Assembly (NCBI RefSeq): GCF_001278755.1
Contig: NZ_CP012601.1
Location: 620,001-684,000, forward strand
Length of the DNA: 64,000 bases
Direction: 5' to 3'
Source of the DNA: Bacillus sp. FJAT-22090
GTDB lineage: Bacteria; Bacillota; Bacilli; Bacillales_A; Planococcaceae
Below the pieces are notes generated by a model. That model did not search any database. It worked only from the letters and a program-made list of their open reading frames with translations, and was not told the origin of the DNA. The translations under genes were made by a program, and so were the position numbers. Each line of letters starts with the position of its first letter. The stretch's first letter is position 1. This document shows, in pieces, positions 9,637-20,545 of the stretch.

Positions 9637-9874
9637 GAAAAAATTATTTCCACTCCATGCGAGTATTATGATGGAAGATTTCAGTGAGATTACGTTAGAT
9701 AATGAATTTACCATCCTCCGTTTAAAAGAAAATAATTTAGTCTGTGCATACGATGATTTCCTTTTAGAAATTCAAGCCACTACTTTAAAGATAAAGTCAA
9801 TATCAATGGAGCGACTATGTTTGCAAGTAGAAGATCTTAGTCATTTCAAAATTACGAGGAAGGAAAAAATGTAA
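9635..9874 (+). CDS. YqfC-like sporulation protein (YabP family)
   Basis: Small 79-residue protein resembling the YabP/YqfC sporulation family, with alternating short beta-strand patterns and no membrane segment. The start is TTG 9635, seven bases after GGGGTG. The gene ends in TAATG shared with the yqfD start, so the two are translationally coupled. In B. subtilis yqfC-yqfD are known as mother-cell sporulation genes. Family assignment rests mainly on context, size and weak pattern similarity. No sigma-E promoter could be read with confidence. Confidence 0.75.
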   Translation: MKKLFPLHASIMMEDFSEITLDNEFTILRLKENNLVCAYDDFLLEIQATTLKIKSISMERLCLQVEDLSHFKITRKEKM

Positions 9875-10980
9875 TGCAGCAGCTAATTCAAGTAAGGATG
9901 CCGATTAAAGTAGATCAGCATCTATTATTTCAACGATTATTTTCAGTTAATATTGTCGTGTATCAGGTCTACAGTACAGAAAAGTACTTTTATTTTTCTA
10001 TTCGAAGAAAGGACTTACCAGTTTTTCGTAAAGTAAGGAGGTCATTAAAGCTTCCTGTTTATTTAGTAGATGAAAGAAAAAAAGGAATCATTCAACCATA
10101 TGCTATCTCAATAGTAGGCGTGATCATATTTTTATTGATTCCTGTTATACTTGCGCAATTCATTTGGACTATACAAATTGAATCTGAATCTCCAGAAAAC
10201 AATGTACTGATTTATGAAGAATTAAAGGAAATAAGCATTAAAGAAAGAATGCTTGCTTCTAAAATACCATCGGAGCAAGAGATTAGGCAAAAACTATTAC
10301 TAAAACATAAAGAATACTCTTGGGTGCATTTTACAAAATCAGGATCAAAATTAACTGTAACGCCGATGTTAGCACCAACTCAGACAGAGCGTGTTATTAA
10401 AGATGCTCCCTCTATCCATTTAATAGCAAAAAGAAGTGGTGTCGTAACTGATTTTGAGCTAATAAAAGGGGTAAGGGCAATAGAAAAAAATGTTAGTGTA
10501 AAAAAAGGAGACATTTTAGTTAATGGTTTTGTAACACAGGGAGATAAAAGAATTATTACTAGTGCAGAAGGTAAGGTATTTGCAAGTTATTGGATTGAGC
10601 TTGAATTTGAATTACCAAAACAAGTAAGTATCGTTAAACCCAGTGAGCGAAAGCTAGTAATACAAAAAAAGAGTGAGAAAAAAACGACCTTTTGGAAAGA
10701 GGTTGTTCTACCTAAACCTTTACAAAAATATTTGGAAGTAGGTTATGTGCAACTTTCGGAAGAAAATAAGTTTTTATTGGATGAACAATCGATGGAAAAA
10801 TTAATACGCCCATTACTTTATCAAAAGATAATTAACGAGCTACCTGCCGATACTCAAATATTGGAGGATAAAATTTTACAGGTGACCATTCAAAATGATA
10901 AAGTAAAAGGGAAAGTATTATTTTTGATAAATGAAAATATTGCGATTCCACAAGTAATACCCCAAGGAGACGAAGCATGA
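9874..10980 (+). CDS. yqfD: Sporulation membrane protein YqfD
   Basis: A 368-residue protein of the YqfD family, required for a late engulfment or forespore stage in Bacilli; its biochemical activity is not known. It has a soluble N-terminal part (1-75), one strong membrane helix (about 78-103, YAISIVGVIIFLLIPVIL), and a long extracytoplasmic region with the internal LIAKRSGVVTDFELIKGVRAI stretch typical of the family. It overlaps yqfC by one base and phoH by 4 bases (ATGA), so the three genes form one unit. Confidence 0.9.
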   Translation: MQQLIQVRMPIKVDQHLLFQRLFSVNIVVYQVYSTEKYFYFSIRRKDLPVFRKVRRSLKLPVYLVDERKKGIIQPYAISIVGVIIFLLIPVILAQFIWTIQIESESPENNVLIYEELKEISIKERMLASKIPSEQEIRQKLLLKHKEYSWVHFTKSGSKLTVTPMLAPTQTERVIKDAPSIHLIAKRSGVVTDFELIKGVRAIEKNVSVKKGDILVNGFVTQGDKRIITSAEGKVFASYWIELEFELPKQVSIVKPSERKLVIQKKSEKKTTFWKEVVLPKPLQKYLEVGYVQLSEENKFLLDEQSMEKLIRPLLYQKIINELPADTQILEDKILQVTIQNDKVKGKVLFLINENIAIPQVIPQGDEA

Positions 10981-11936
10981 GCGAAATTACACAATTAGAT
11001 CTTATTTTAAAAGACCCAACTGAAGCTGTAATGCTTCTAGGTATATCAGATAAAAATGTAAAGCTTATTGAAGAAGAACTGAAAGTACAATTGATTACTC
11101 GAGGGGAAACAATTCGTATTGTTGGTGAAGAAAAAAATGTAGATGAAGCAAAAAAGTTAATGGAGCAACTTTTATCAGTCATTCATAAAGGTATTAATAT
11201 TAACTTGCGTGACGTTTCTTCTGCGATTGAAATGAGTATGAATGGAACTATTGAATATTTTTCTGGCTTGTATGATGAAGAAATCGCTAGAAATACAAAA
11301 GGAAAAGCAATTCGGGCAAAAACTATTGGTCAGCGAGAATATATACAAGGTATTCGAAAATTTGATTTGGCATTTGGAATTGGACCGGCAGGTACTGGTA
11401 AAACTTATTTGGCTGTTGTAATGGCTACACAAGCTTTAAAAAATGCGCACGTCAAAAAAATCATTTTAACACGTCCTGCAGTGGAAGCCGGTGAAAGTTT
11501 AGGATTTCTACCGGGAGATTTAAAAGAGAAGGTAGACCCTTATTTAAGACCGTTATACGATGCGTTACATGATGTTCTTGGAATGGAACAAACGGAACGT
11601 TTAATCGAGCGTGGAACGATTGAAATAGCGCCTCTTGCATATATGAGAGGAAGAACCCTTGATGATGCATTTGTGATTCTAGATGAAGCTCAAAATACAA
11701 CTAAAGCGCAAATGAAAATGTTTTTAACACGCCTTGGATTTGGTTCTAAAATGGTTATCACTGGAGACAAAACCCAAATTGATTTACCTAGAGGGGCAGA
11801 ATCAGGATTGATCATTGCAGAGAAAATTTTAAGTAATGTTTCAGGTATTCATTTTCAGTATTTGGAACAAGGGGATGTCGTCCGTCATCCATTAGTTGCA
11901 AAAATAATACAAGCATACGAAGAACAGCAGCCATAA
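10977..11936 (+). CDS. phoH: PhoH-family ATPase (YqfE)
   Basis: P-loop ATPase related to helicase superfamily I; PhoH proteins have been linked to RNA metabolism, often beside ybeY. The 319 residues have a KH-like N-terminal part (about 15-70), Walker A GPAGTGKT at 136-143, and Walker B-like VILDEAQNTT near 225. The conserved arginine-finger region DLPRGAESGL is present. It overlaps yqfD by 4 bp and ends at a strong terminator, so here it is separated from ybeY by the repeat-filled gap and pgpH. Confidence 0.96.
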   Translation: MSEITQLDLILKDPTEAVMLLGISDKNVKLIEEELKVQLITRGETIRIVGEEKNVDEAKKLMEQLLSVIHKGININLRDVSSAIEMSMNGTIEYFSGLYDEEIARNTKGKAIRAKTIGQREYIQGIRKFDLAFGIGPAGTGKTYLAVVMATQALKNAHVKKIILTRPAVEAGESLGFLPGDLKEKVDPYLRPLYDALHDVLGMEQTERLIERGTIEIAPLAYMRGRTLDDAFVILDEAQNTTKAQMKMFLTRLGFGSKMVITGDKTQIDLPRGAESGLIIAEKILSNVSGIHFQYLEQGDVVRHPLVAKIIQAYEEQQP

Positions 11937-11945
11937 TAGTTGCTT

Positions 11946-11997
11946 CAGACTGTGGACAAACACGAATATTTTCGTGTTTGACTACAGTCTTTTTTTT
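11946..11997 (+). terminator. Terminator after phoH
   Basis: Two stacked stems (AGACTGT/ACAGTCT outside, CAAACACGAA/TTCGTGTTTG inside) are followed by seven T residues. It ends the yqfC-yqfD-phoH transcript. Confidence 0.92.
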
Positions 11998-12009
11998 ACA
12001 ATAATTATA

Positions 12010-12198
12010 GTTGATTTCACTACGGGCGGACGCTTTCCTCGGGCGGTCCGTGAGCCTCCTCAGGCCAATACGATGTTGGTCACGAAGGCGTTGCCACACG
12101 AGGTGGCATTCTTAGCCTTCGTTCCTTTGTTAGCTCCTGTGGGGTCTCACCTGGACACGCTGTTCCCGCTGGAGTCGTCGCCCTCCGTTTCAATCAAC
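12010..12198. repeat. GC-rich palindromic intergenic repeat, copy A
   Basis: A 189-bp GC-rich block in an otherwise AT-rich gap, bounded by GTTGATT and AATCAAC. The ends pair further inward (GGGCGGACG against GTCGCCCTCC with mismatches). Inside are a CGAAGGC/GCCTTCG stem and a GCCAC/GTGGC hairpin. The right part (12128-12198) matches copy C closely in direct orientation. A frame can be read through it from 11974, but its composition and repetition argue against coding. Confidence 0.8.
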
Positions 12199-12445
12199 AG
12201 ATGGCTTCCTATTTATCAAAGAATAGGAGCAAGAGCATTTCGTGTTAATACTGCAGGCTGCCATTAATTCTTAAATATTTTTTCATTTAAAAGATATATA
12301 GATATATAATTTCTTTCAGATTGAAGAAAAGGCAGTAAACTAAGTGTTCTCTTTCATTGTATTTTTTGTGTCATCATTTTCTATTACCTCAAGATTATTC
12401 TTACTGAGTATATAGAAATAATTAGATAGCATTTTATTGGTTTGG

Positions 12446-12500
12446 AAAAGCGTCCGCTCGGCGCTCGCCCGCGGAAAGCGAGCGGTAAGCTTCGGAAAAC
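12446..12500. repeat. GC-rich palindromic intergenic repeat, partial copy B
   Basis: A short GC-rich island containing the perfect inverted repeat CCGCTCG (12454-12460) and CGAGCGG (12479-12485), with the element core word CGCGGAAAGCG in inverse sense. It looks like one arm of the family seen in copies A and C. The flanks at 12260-12440 are AT-rich with no gene signal. Confidence 0.6.
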
Positions 12501-12561
12501 CTAAACATTCTATATAAAATAAATTTGAGTTTGTCTACAGACTGATTGATATATCATATCT

Positions 12562-12684
12562 TTGATTTTCAGATCTGCCGGACGATTTCCGCGCGGTTTC
12601 TTGAACCTACTCATCGCAAGCTCCTGCGAGGTCTTACATGAACACGCTGTTCCCGCTGGATTCAGCGTCCTTCGTTTAATCAAC
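12562..12684. repeat. GC-rich palindromic intergenic repeat, copy C
   Basis: A 123-bp element from TTGATT to AATCAAC. Its right end shares ACACGCTGTTCCCGCTGGA with copy A, then the same CGTTT-AATCAAC edge. It lacks the inner hairpin of copy A. Together A, B and C fill most of the 869-bp gap between phoH and pgpH, in which no gene was found. Confidence 0.75.
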
Positions 12685-12805
12685 CAAATGCTAACAATTA
12701 ATCTATTGGTTCACTTTCCATAATGCTTAAATTTGGAATTATTTTTAAAACATACAATAAATAAGGTATAATGAATGTACCATTTAGAAGGGTGATGAAT
12801 ATGTT

Positions 12806-14917
12806 ATGAATTCAATTTTATTAAAAATGAAGGAATGGAGTAATTATAAGCATCTCCCATTAGTTATTATTTTTATTACGGCTATAATTATGTTTTTTTT
12901 ATTGATTGGCAATGTGAAGGAAAATACATATGATATTAAAGAGTTTCAGTTATCTCCAGAAACTATTCGTGCAGTTAAAACGATAGAAGATACCGTTAAA
13001 ACAGAAGAGGAACGTGATAGGGTAGCAGCAGAGATTCAACCATATTATCAATTTCAAGAAGAAACTGCAGACAACCAAGCTGCCATCATCAGTTCCATAT
13101 TTGATAGTGTCATTGAAATCAAAAAAGAAGTGATTCCTGAGGGAGAAGTAGAAAATAGAACAAGCCAGCTAGAAAAATTGAAAAAGGAAATAGATAAAAT
13201 TGTTGATAATGCAAGTATGGTGCAGTTAAATGATGAGGCATTAACAACTTTATTGGGCCAAAGTCCAGCAGTTCTTGAAAAATCAAGTGAAACCATTAGC
13301 ACCCTTGTGAAGGATATGTTGGATCAACCAGTTCGATTAGAAAACGTTTCTGATAAGAAAAAAGAAATAGAAGATCAAGTAAGGGTCTCATTAAAATATT
13401 CAAATAACTATATGAATGTTTTGTCATCGATGGCTCGGTCAAGTATTGTAGAAACTGAGATTGAAAATGAAGAACAAACAGAAATTCGCATTGAGCAGGC
13501 AAAAGCTAGTGTTGAACCGATTAGAATTTTACAAGGTCAAATTCTTGTACAAAAAGGAGAAATAATAGATAGAGAAGTTTATAGGCAAATAAAATTACTA
13601 GGAATGTTAACAAACAAATCCTCATACAAACCAATTATTGGTGTGGCATTATTTGTCATTTTGACTATGTGGGTTTTGTATGTTCAAACTGTAAATAGAA
13701 AAGAAAAAACGAAAGAAAATTCAAAATCGTTATTAGTTGTTTTGTTTAGTTTACTTATTTCCATATTAATGATGAAAGTATTGCAGTTTGTTGCCTATAA
13801 TTTTGATGTTGTCATTGCATTTATTTTTCCGACAGCAATTGTATCTATGTTAGTCTACCTACTTGTAAATGAACGAATGGCTTTTATATCTACTATCATA
13901 ATAGCTGCATATGCTGGATTCATATTTCAAGAGGGGTATACAAATGTATTTCAAATGGAAGTATCCTTGTATATTTTATTTGGTGGAATAGCAGGCATTT
14001 TTGCGTTACAAAGAATGAGCAACAATTCACAAATCTTACGTTCAAGTCTAATCGTTGCCTCGGTTAACTTAATTTTTATTCTCTTTTACTTGCTCATGAC
14101 TAAAACGACGTATGGGATAGGAGATTTACTCTTTTATTTCGGAGCTGCTATATTATCAGGTATACTATCTGGGGCATTAACAATAGGGATATTACCTTTT
14201 TTTGAATCCTTATTTGGTATTCTATCAACTATGAAGTTAATTGAACTATCTAATCCGAACCATCCACTACTAAAGAAAATTTTAACCGAAACACCTGGAA
14301 CCTATCATCATAGTGTAATGGTTGCCAATTTAGCAGATGCGGCATGTGAAGCTATAGGGGCAAATGGTTTACTAGCAAGAGTAAGTTGTTATTATCATGA
14401 TATTGGTAAGACAAAAAGACCAGGTTTTTTTATAGAAAATCAAATCAACGGCTATAATCCGCATGATAATTTACCCCCTGAGGCAAGTCGTGATATTATT
14501 ATTGCACACGCTATAGATGGGGCAAATATTTTACGAAAGCATAAGATGCCGAAAGAAATTATTGATGTTGCAGAGCAACACCATGGGACAAGTCTTCTAA
14601 AATTCTTTTATTATAAAGCAAAAGAACAAAATGATAAGGTAAGCGAAGAAGATTTCAGGTATTCAGGCCCAAAACCACAAACAAAGGAAAATGCTATTAT
14701 TTCCGTTGCAGATAGTGTAGAAGCGGCAGTCCGGTCTATGAAAGAGCCCAACTCAGATAAAATACAGGCATTAATACAATCTATTGTTAAAGATAAGTTA
14801 CAAGATGGACAATTTGATGAATGTGATTTATCTTTGCGTGAGATTAAGAAAATGGAAGAAAGCTTTTGTACAACTTTGAATGGAATATTCCATTCACGAA
14901 TAGAATATCCAAAATAA
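12806..14917 (+). CDS. pgpH: Cyclic di-AMP phosphodiesterase PgpH (7TM-HD, YqfF)
   Basis: Membrane phosphodiesterase that hydrolyses c-di-AMP to pApA, controlling potassium and osmotic balance. The 703 residues run as N-terminal membrane helix (about 17-37), a large extracytoplasmic 7TMR-HDED domain (to about 270), seven membrane helices (about 275-475), and a cytoplasmic HD domain with HSVMVANLAD and the His531-Asp532 pair in YYHDIGKTKRPGFF. An AGAAGGGTGATG run lies upstream of the start. A possible -10 (TATAAT at 12767-12772) precedes it, but no convincing -35 is seen. It leads the ybeY-dgkA-cdd-era-recO cluster. Confidence 0.96.
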   Translation: MNSILLKMKEWSNYKHLPLVIIFITAIIMFFLLIGNVKENTYDIKEFQLSPETIRAVKTIEDTVKTEEERDRVAAEIQPYYQFQEETADNQAAIISSIFDSVIEIKKEVIPEGEVENRTSQLEKLKKEIDKIVDNASMVQLNDEALTTLLGQSPAVLEKSSETISTLVKDMLDQPVRLENVSDKKKEIEDQVRVSLKYSNNYMNVLSSMARSSIVETEIENEEQTEIRIEQAKASVEPIRILQGQILVQKGEIIDREVYRQIKLLGMLTNKSSYKPIIGVALFVILTMWVLYVQTVNRKEKTKENSKSLLVVLFSLLISILMMKVLQFVAYNFDVVIAFIFPTAIVSMLVYLLVNERMAFISTIIIAAYAGFIFQEGYTNVFQMEVSLYILFGGIAGIFALQRMSNNSQILRSSLIVASVNLIFILFYLLMTKTTYGIGDLLFYFGAAILSGILSGALTIGILPFFESLFGILSTMKLIELSNPNHPLLKKILTETPGTYHHSVMVANLADAACEAIGANGLLARVSCYYHDIGKTKRPGFFIENQINGYNPHDNLPPEASRDIIIAHAIDGANILRKHKMPKEIIDVAEQHHGTSLLKFFYYKAKEQNDKVSEEDFRYSGPKPQTKENAIISVADSVEAAVRSMKEPNSDKIQALIQSIVKDKLQDGQFDECDLSLREIKKMEESFCTTLNGIFHSRIEYPK

Positions 14918-14936
14918 AAACTAAGGTGGAACGACT

Positions 14937-15408
14937 ATGCTAGAACTCGATTTAATGGATGAGACAAATACATTATCAGAACAAACAGTCGAATTGGTTG
15001 AAAAGGTATTGCAATTTGCGGCTGATCAGCAGGCTGTAAAGACTGGAAGCGAAGTAAGTGTAACGTTTGTAACGAACGATGCTATTCAAGAAATTAATCG
15101 TACGTACAGAGATAAAGATGTACCTACCGACGTTATATCATTTGCGATGGAGGAAATGGGTGAAGGAGAGATAGAGATAAAAAATGCCGATATTCCTACT
15201 CTTTTAGGTGATATAATTATTTCAGTAGAACGTGCAAGTGAACAGGCTGCTTCCTACGGACATACATTTGAGAGAGAACTATGTTTTCTAGCGGTCCATG
15301 GTTTTTTACATATACTTGGATACGATCATGGTACAAGAGAGGAAGAACAAGAAATGTTTGGCTTACAGGAAACGATACTACAGGCTTTTGGATTGAAACG
15401 TGAAGGCC

Positions 15409-15422
<14 letters not shown>
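14937..15422 (+). CDS. ybeY: Endoribonuclease YbeY (YqfG)
   Basis: Zinc-dependent single-strand endoribonuclease used in 16S rRNA 3'-end maturation and 70S quality control. The metal-binding motif is [11 protein letters not shown] with His121, His125 and His131, and the conserved DVPTDVISF segment lies at about 61-69. At 161 residues the length is normal. AAGGTGG precedes the ATG. Its end overlaps the dgkA start. Confidence 0.97.
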
Positions 15423-17099
<1,677 letters not shown>

Positions 17100-17143
17100 T
17101 TTTATCAAATTAATCTTATAAGCACAGAAGGAAGGGAAGACAA

Positions 17144-17926
17144 TTGCTCCAAAAAGTTGAAGGGATTGTCTTAAGATCTTCTTCTTATGGAGAGTCTGAC
17201 AAAATCGTCACAATTTTTTCTCGAGAGCTTGGAAAAAGAGCAGCACTTGCTCGTGGAGCTAAAAAGCCTACTAGTCGTTTAGCGTCCGTTTCTCAACCCT
17301 TTACATATGCTTATTTTCTAGTACAGCAGGGTAGGGGAATGGGAACTCTTCAACAGGGAGAAATTATCGATTCGATGAGAGCCATAAGAGAAGACATTTT
17401 TACTACTGCTTATGCTAGCTTTATAATGGAATTAGTGGATAAATTAATCGATGATGAGTCACCAAAACCACGACTTTTTGACATGTTACAGCAGGCATTA
17501 CAAGCCATTTCTGACGAGTATGATCCAGAAGCAATTAGTTTATTTGTGGAATGGAAGATGTTGCCGATAGCTGGTATATATCCCGTTTTACATCAATGTG
17601 CAAATTGTGGCGCAACGGATGGGGAATTTTCCTTTTCATTTCAACAAATAGGTTTTTTATGTCATCGTTGTTTTTCCATCGATCCTTATATTATCAGACT
17701 GACGCCCTCACAAGTGAAGCTAATCCGTACTTTTTATACAGTACCAATTGATCAAGTCGGGAAGCTTTCGCTTAAAAAAGAGACCAAGGGATTTATAAAA
17801 AAAATTGTACGCACTATATATAGTGAGCAGGTAGGCATCCGATTAAAGTCACAGGCCTTCTTGGACCAAATGGAAAAGACACCTGAATTTTATACACCAA
17901 AAAAAGATCCAAGTGAGGAAGAATAA
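17144..17926 (+). CDS. recO: DNA repair protein RecO
   Basis: Recombination mediator that, with RecR, loads RecA on SSB-coated DNA. The 260 residues have an N-terminal OB fold (VEGIVLRSSSYGESDKIVTIFS) and a C-terminal helical domain with a four-cysteine zinc site (CANCG then LCHRC). The start is TTG 17144 behind GAAGGAAG. It follows era by 44 bp. Its last codons form the 5' arm of the downstream terminator. Confidence 0.96.
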   Translation: MLQKVEGIVLRSSSYGESDKIVTIFSRELGKRAALARGAKKPTSRLASVSQPFTYAYFLVQQGRGMGTLQQGEIIDSMRAIREDIFTTAYASFIMELVDKLIDDESPKPRLFDMLQQALQAISDEYDPEAISLFVEWKMLPIAGIYPVLHQCANCGATDGEFSFSFQQIGFLCHRCFSIDPYIIRLTPSQVKLIRTFYTVPIDQVGKLSLKKETKGFIKKIVRTIYSEQVGIRLKSQAFLDQMEKTPEFYTPKKDPSEEE

Positions 17927-17946
17927 ATCTTCTTCACTTGGATTTT
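17908..17946 (+). terminator. Terminator overlapping the end of recO
   Basis: A 14-bp stem with one mismatch (CCAAGTGAGGAAGA/TCTTCTTCACTTGG) is followed by ATTTTCT. The 5' arm lies inside the recO coding region. Confidence 0.75.
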
Positions 17947-18024
17947 CTATTGATCCGTATTTTTACGATGAATGAAATTCAAAAATCAACTTGTCAATAA
18001 AAGAATATTTTTTCTCTTGTACAA

Positions 18025-18098
18025 TGCTGATTTTCGATCCTGGTAGAAGCTCATGACTGTCCCGATTTTTCGACTGGATCCGTCGTTCTTCGTATTAA
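18025..18098. repeat. Degraded remnant of the GC-rich palindromic repeat, copy D
   Basis: Short stretches (GAAGCTCATGACTGTCCCG, then GGATCCGTCGTTCTTCGT before AT-rich sequence) resemble the right end of copies A and C. The match is poor and this call is tentative. Confidence 0.3.
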
Positions 18099-18103
18099 AC
18101 CTA

Positions 18104-18131
18104 AAAAGCCCTACTAAAGAGTAGGGCTTTT
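18104..18131. terminator. Terminator of glyQS, possibly bidirectional
   Basis: A perfect 12-bp stem (AAAAGCCCTACT/AGTAGGGCTTTT) with an AAAG loop lies between the convergent recO and glyQS genes. On the minus strand it is followed by TTTTTAGG. Confidence 0.8.
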
Positions 18132-18188
18132 AGTAACTATATTCTTTGCGTGTGGTAATTTTATACTTTTCAAAAATGTTCTTTATAC

Positions 18189-19571
18189 TTAGAATTGTAG
18201 TTGTTTTTCTATATATGATTGAACTTCTGCAATAGGCATTCTTGTTTGTTCCATTGAGTCGCGGTGACGAACAGTAACTTGACCATCTGTTTCAGAATCG
18301 AAATCATATGTGATACAGAATGGTGTTCCGATTTCATCTTGGCGGCGGTAACGTTTACCGATTGATTGAGATTCATCATAATCTACCATGAAGTGTTTAC
18401 TTAATTCTGAGAATAAGGAAGTAGCTCCCTCAGACAATTTTTTAGATAATGGTAAAACCGCTGCTTTAATTGGAGCTAAAGCAGGATGGAATCGTAAAAC
18501 AGTACGAGTATCATCACCTTCTAATTGCTCCTCATCAAATGCTTCGCATAAGAACGCAAGTGTTACACGGTCTGCTCCTAAAGATGGTTCGATACAATAT
18601 GGAACATATCGTTCATTCGTGATTGGATCAATATAGTTAAAATCTTCTCCAGAATGCTCCATATGCTGTTTTAAATCGAAGTCTGTTCTATCAGCGATTC
18701 CCCAAAGCTCACCCCAACCAAATGGGAATTTATATTCGATATCAGTAGTCGCGTTAGAGTAGTGAGAAAGTTCGTCTTCAGAGTGGTCTCTTAAACGAAT
18801 GCTGTCTTCAGCCACACCTAAATTTAATAACCAATCACGGCAGTAGTTACGCCAAAACTCAAACCATTCCATATCTTCACCAGGTTTACAGAAGAATTCT
18901 AATTCCATTTGTTCAAATTCTCTCGTACGGAAAGTGAAGTTACCAGGTGTAATTTCGTTACGGAAACTTTTACCTACTTGTGCGATACCGAAAGGCATTT
19001 TTTTACGCATAGAACGCTGCACGTTTTTGTAATTTACAAAAATACCTTGTGCTGTTTCTGGACGTAAATAGATTTCATTTGTAGATGATTCCGTCACACC
19101 TTGGAACGTTTTGAACATTAAGTTGAATTGACGGATTTCAGTATAGTCGAAAGCGCCACATGTTGGACAAACAATCTCGTGTTCCTTCATGATTTCTCCC
19201 ATTTTTTCAAAAGATAGGCCGTCTACAACCATTTCGATTCCTTTTTTATCAAGTGCATCTTCAATAATTTTATCTACGCGATGACGTGATTTACATTTTT
19301 TACAGTCAATCATCGGGTCATTAAAGTTACCAATATGACCTGAAGCTACCCAAGTTTTTGGATTCATTAATATAGCTGCATCTAATCCTACATTGTAAGG
19401 TGATTCTTGGACAAATTTCTTCCACCAAGCTTTTTTAATGTTGTTTTTAAGCTCAACACCGAGTGGACCGTAATCCCAAGTGTTTGCAAGTCCACCGTAA
19501 ATTTCTGATCCGGGAAATACAAACCCTCTTTGCTTAGCTAAGCTTACTACTTCTTCCATTGAAAATGCCAT
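18189..19571 (-). CDS. glyQS: Glycyl-tRNA synthetase, single-chain dimeric type
   Basis: Class II aminoacyl-tRNA synthetase that charges tRNA-Gly. The start is ATG at 19571 ([20 protein letters not shown]) behind GGAGG, giving 460 residues, the usual length of the alpha2 enzyme. The frame stays open through the leader to 19841, but that part is the T-box RNA. Cys pairs CKKC and CPTC fit the zinc-like insertion of this type. B. subtilis has the unrelated two-gene glyQ-glyS (alpha2beta2) enzyme at this locus, so the window carries a different enzyme class at the same place and on the opposite strand. Confidence 0.96.
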   Translation of the reverse strand: MAFSMEEVVSLAKQRGFVFPGSEIYGGLANTWDYGPLGVELKNNIKKAWWKKFVQESPYNVGLDAAILMNPKTWVASGHIGNFNDPMIDCKKCKSRHRVDKIIEDALDKKGIEMVVDGLSFEKMGEIMKEHEIVCPTCGAFDYTEIRQFNLMFKTFQGVTESSTNEIYLRPETAQGIFVNYKNVQRSMRKKMPFGIAQVGKSFRNEITPGNFTFRTREFEQMELEFFCKPGEDMEWFEFWRNYCRDWLLNLGVAEDSIRLRDHSEDELSHYSNATTDIEYKFPFGWGELWGIADRTDFDLKQHMEHSGEDFNYIDPITNERYVPYCIEPSLGADRVTLAFLCEAFDEEQLEGDDTRTVLRFHPALAPIKAAVLPLSKKLSEGATSLFSELSKHFMVDYDESQSIGKRYRRQDEIGTPFCITYDFDSETDGQVTVRHRDSMEQTRMPIAEVQSYIEKQLQF

Positions 19572-19613
19572 TTCATAACCTCCATTTTTCTTAATGCTTT
19601 TTTGGTGTAAATG

Positions 19614-19657
19614 CAAAAAAACTCGTCTCCGGGCCATTATAGCCCGGGGACGAGTTT
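19614..19657 (-). terminator. T-box regulated terminator of glyQS
   Basis: On the minus strand a long stem (AACTCGTCCCCGGGC/GCCCGGAGACGAGTT with one mismatch) ends in a run of T residues. Its 5' arm lies just after the T-box sequence, the standard competing arrangement. Confidence 0.9.
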
Positions 19658-19806
19658 TATACCCGCGGTTCCACCCCGATTGATTGTAATTACAATCCTC
19701 TTTAAAAGCATAAGCTCCAAGCTGCCTTTTCCTGTATTGTGGACTTTCACCATCACCACTCGCTATCTCTACAGTACTTATAATGCTCTTCAACGCTTTA
19801 TTATTT
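19614..19806 (-). ncRNA. Glycine T-box riboswitch
   Basis: tRNA-sensing leader of glyQS. On the minus strand the order is stem I with the distal GGTGATGGTGAAAGTCC region, a candidate specifier GGC at 19726-19724 (pairs with tRNA-Gly GCC), the T-box sequence GTGGAACCGCGGG (near 19662-19674), and a terminator. The base after TGG is A, which suits the U73 discriminator of bacterial tRNA-Gly. Uncharged tRNA-Gly should stabilise the antiterminator and allow glyQS transcription. Confidence 0.93.
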
Positions 19807-19812
19807 GTTGAT

Positions 19813-19841
19813 ATTGTAACATGAGCCAGTTTTCTTCGCAA
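19813..19841 (-). promoter_or_regulatory. Promoter of the glyQS T-box transcript
   Basis: On the minus strand TTGCGA (19841-19836) and TACAAT (19818-19813) are 17 bp apart, placing the start of the T-box RNA near 19806. It lies about 55 bp from the divergent ccpN start. Confidence 0.75.
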
Positions 19842-19895
19842 TAAAAGACATTATCGTATATAATTAATAAGTATTAAGTATAACACTTTGAGGCG

Positions 19896-20534
19896 GTGAG
19901 TCCAATCGAACTCAACAAACGGCAAAACGAGATTTTGGACATTGTAAAAGGAAACGGCCCCATTACAGGTGAACAAATTGCAGAAAGACTTCATTTAACT
20001 CGGTCTACATTAAGACCGGACCTTGCAATTTTAACGATGGCAGGCTTTCTAGATGCTCGTCCGCGAGTTGGTTATTTTTACTCAGGTAAGAAAACAAGTC
20101 AAGCTATATCCGATAATATTGCACAAATGCTTGTAAAGGATTTTCAATCCATACCAGTCGTAGTAGAAGAGAGCATGACGGTATATGATGCGATATGTCA
20201 TATGTTTTTAGAAGATGTAGGTTCCCTATTCGTAGTAGATAAAAATTCACTTTTATCTGGGGTACTCTCTAGAAAAGATTTTCTACGAACGAGTATAGGA
20301 AATCAGGATTTAAATAAAATTCCGGTACATATGATTATGACAAGAATGCCAAATATTACGTACTGCTTAAAAGAAGACACGATTATAGATGTAGCAAAAA
20401 AATTGATGAGCAGACAAATTGATTCTTTACCTGTAATAAGAGAAAGAAAAGATGGTTTAGAGGTAGTTGGAAGAATTACGAAGACGAATATCACGCGTGC
20501 TTTCCTATCATTAGCCGATGACCATGATCTGTGA
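19896..20534 (+). CDS. ccpN: Transcriptional repressor CcpN (gluconeogenesis control)
   Basis: HTH-CBS repressor that in B. subtilis turns off gapB and pckA on glycolytic carbon sources, responding to ATP and ADP. The 212 residues have an N-terminal winged HTH (about 5-60, [20 protein letters not shown]) and two CBS repeats (about 80-205). The GTG start follows GAGGCG. The gene pairs with ppsR, as in B. subtilis ccpN-yqfL, and diverges from glyQS. Confidence 0.94.
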   Translation: MSPIELNKRQNEILDIVKGNGPITGEQIAERLHLTRSTLRPDLAILTMAGFLDARPRVGYFYSGKKTSQAISDNIAQMLVKDFQSIPVVVEESMTVYDAICHMFLEDVGSLFVVDKNSLLSGVLSRKDFLRTSIGNQDLNKIPVHMIMTRMPNITYCLKEDTIIDVAKKLMSRQIDSLPVIRERKDGLEVVGRITKTNITRAFLSLADDHDL

Positions 20535-20545
20535 GGGGGAAAACT

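Noticed and set aside
11974..12267. Open frame of 97 codons between phoH and pgpH
   Set aside because: It runs through repeat copy A, starts inside the phoH terminator, has no ribosome binding site, and its sequence recurs in other gaps.
19572..19841. N-terminal extension of glycyl-tRNA synthetase by 90 residues
   Set aside because: This stretch is the T-box leader with its terminator; the conserved enzyme begins at ATG 19571 behind GGAGG.
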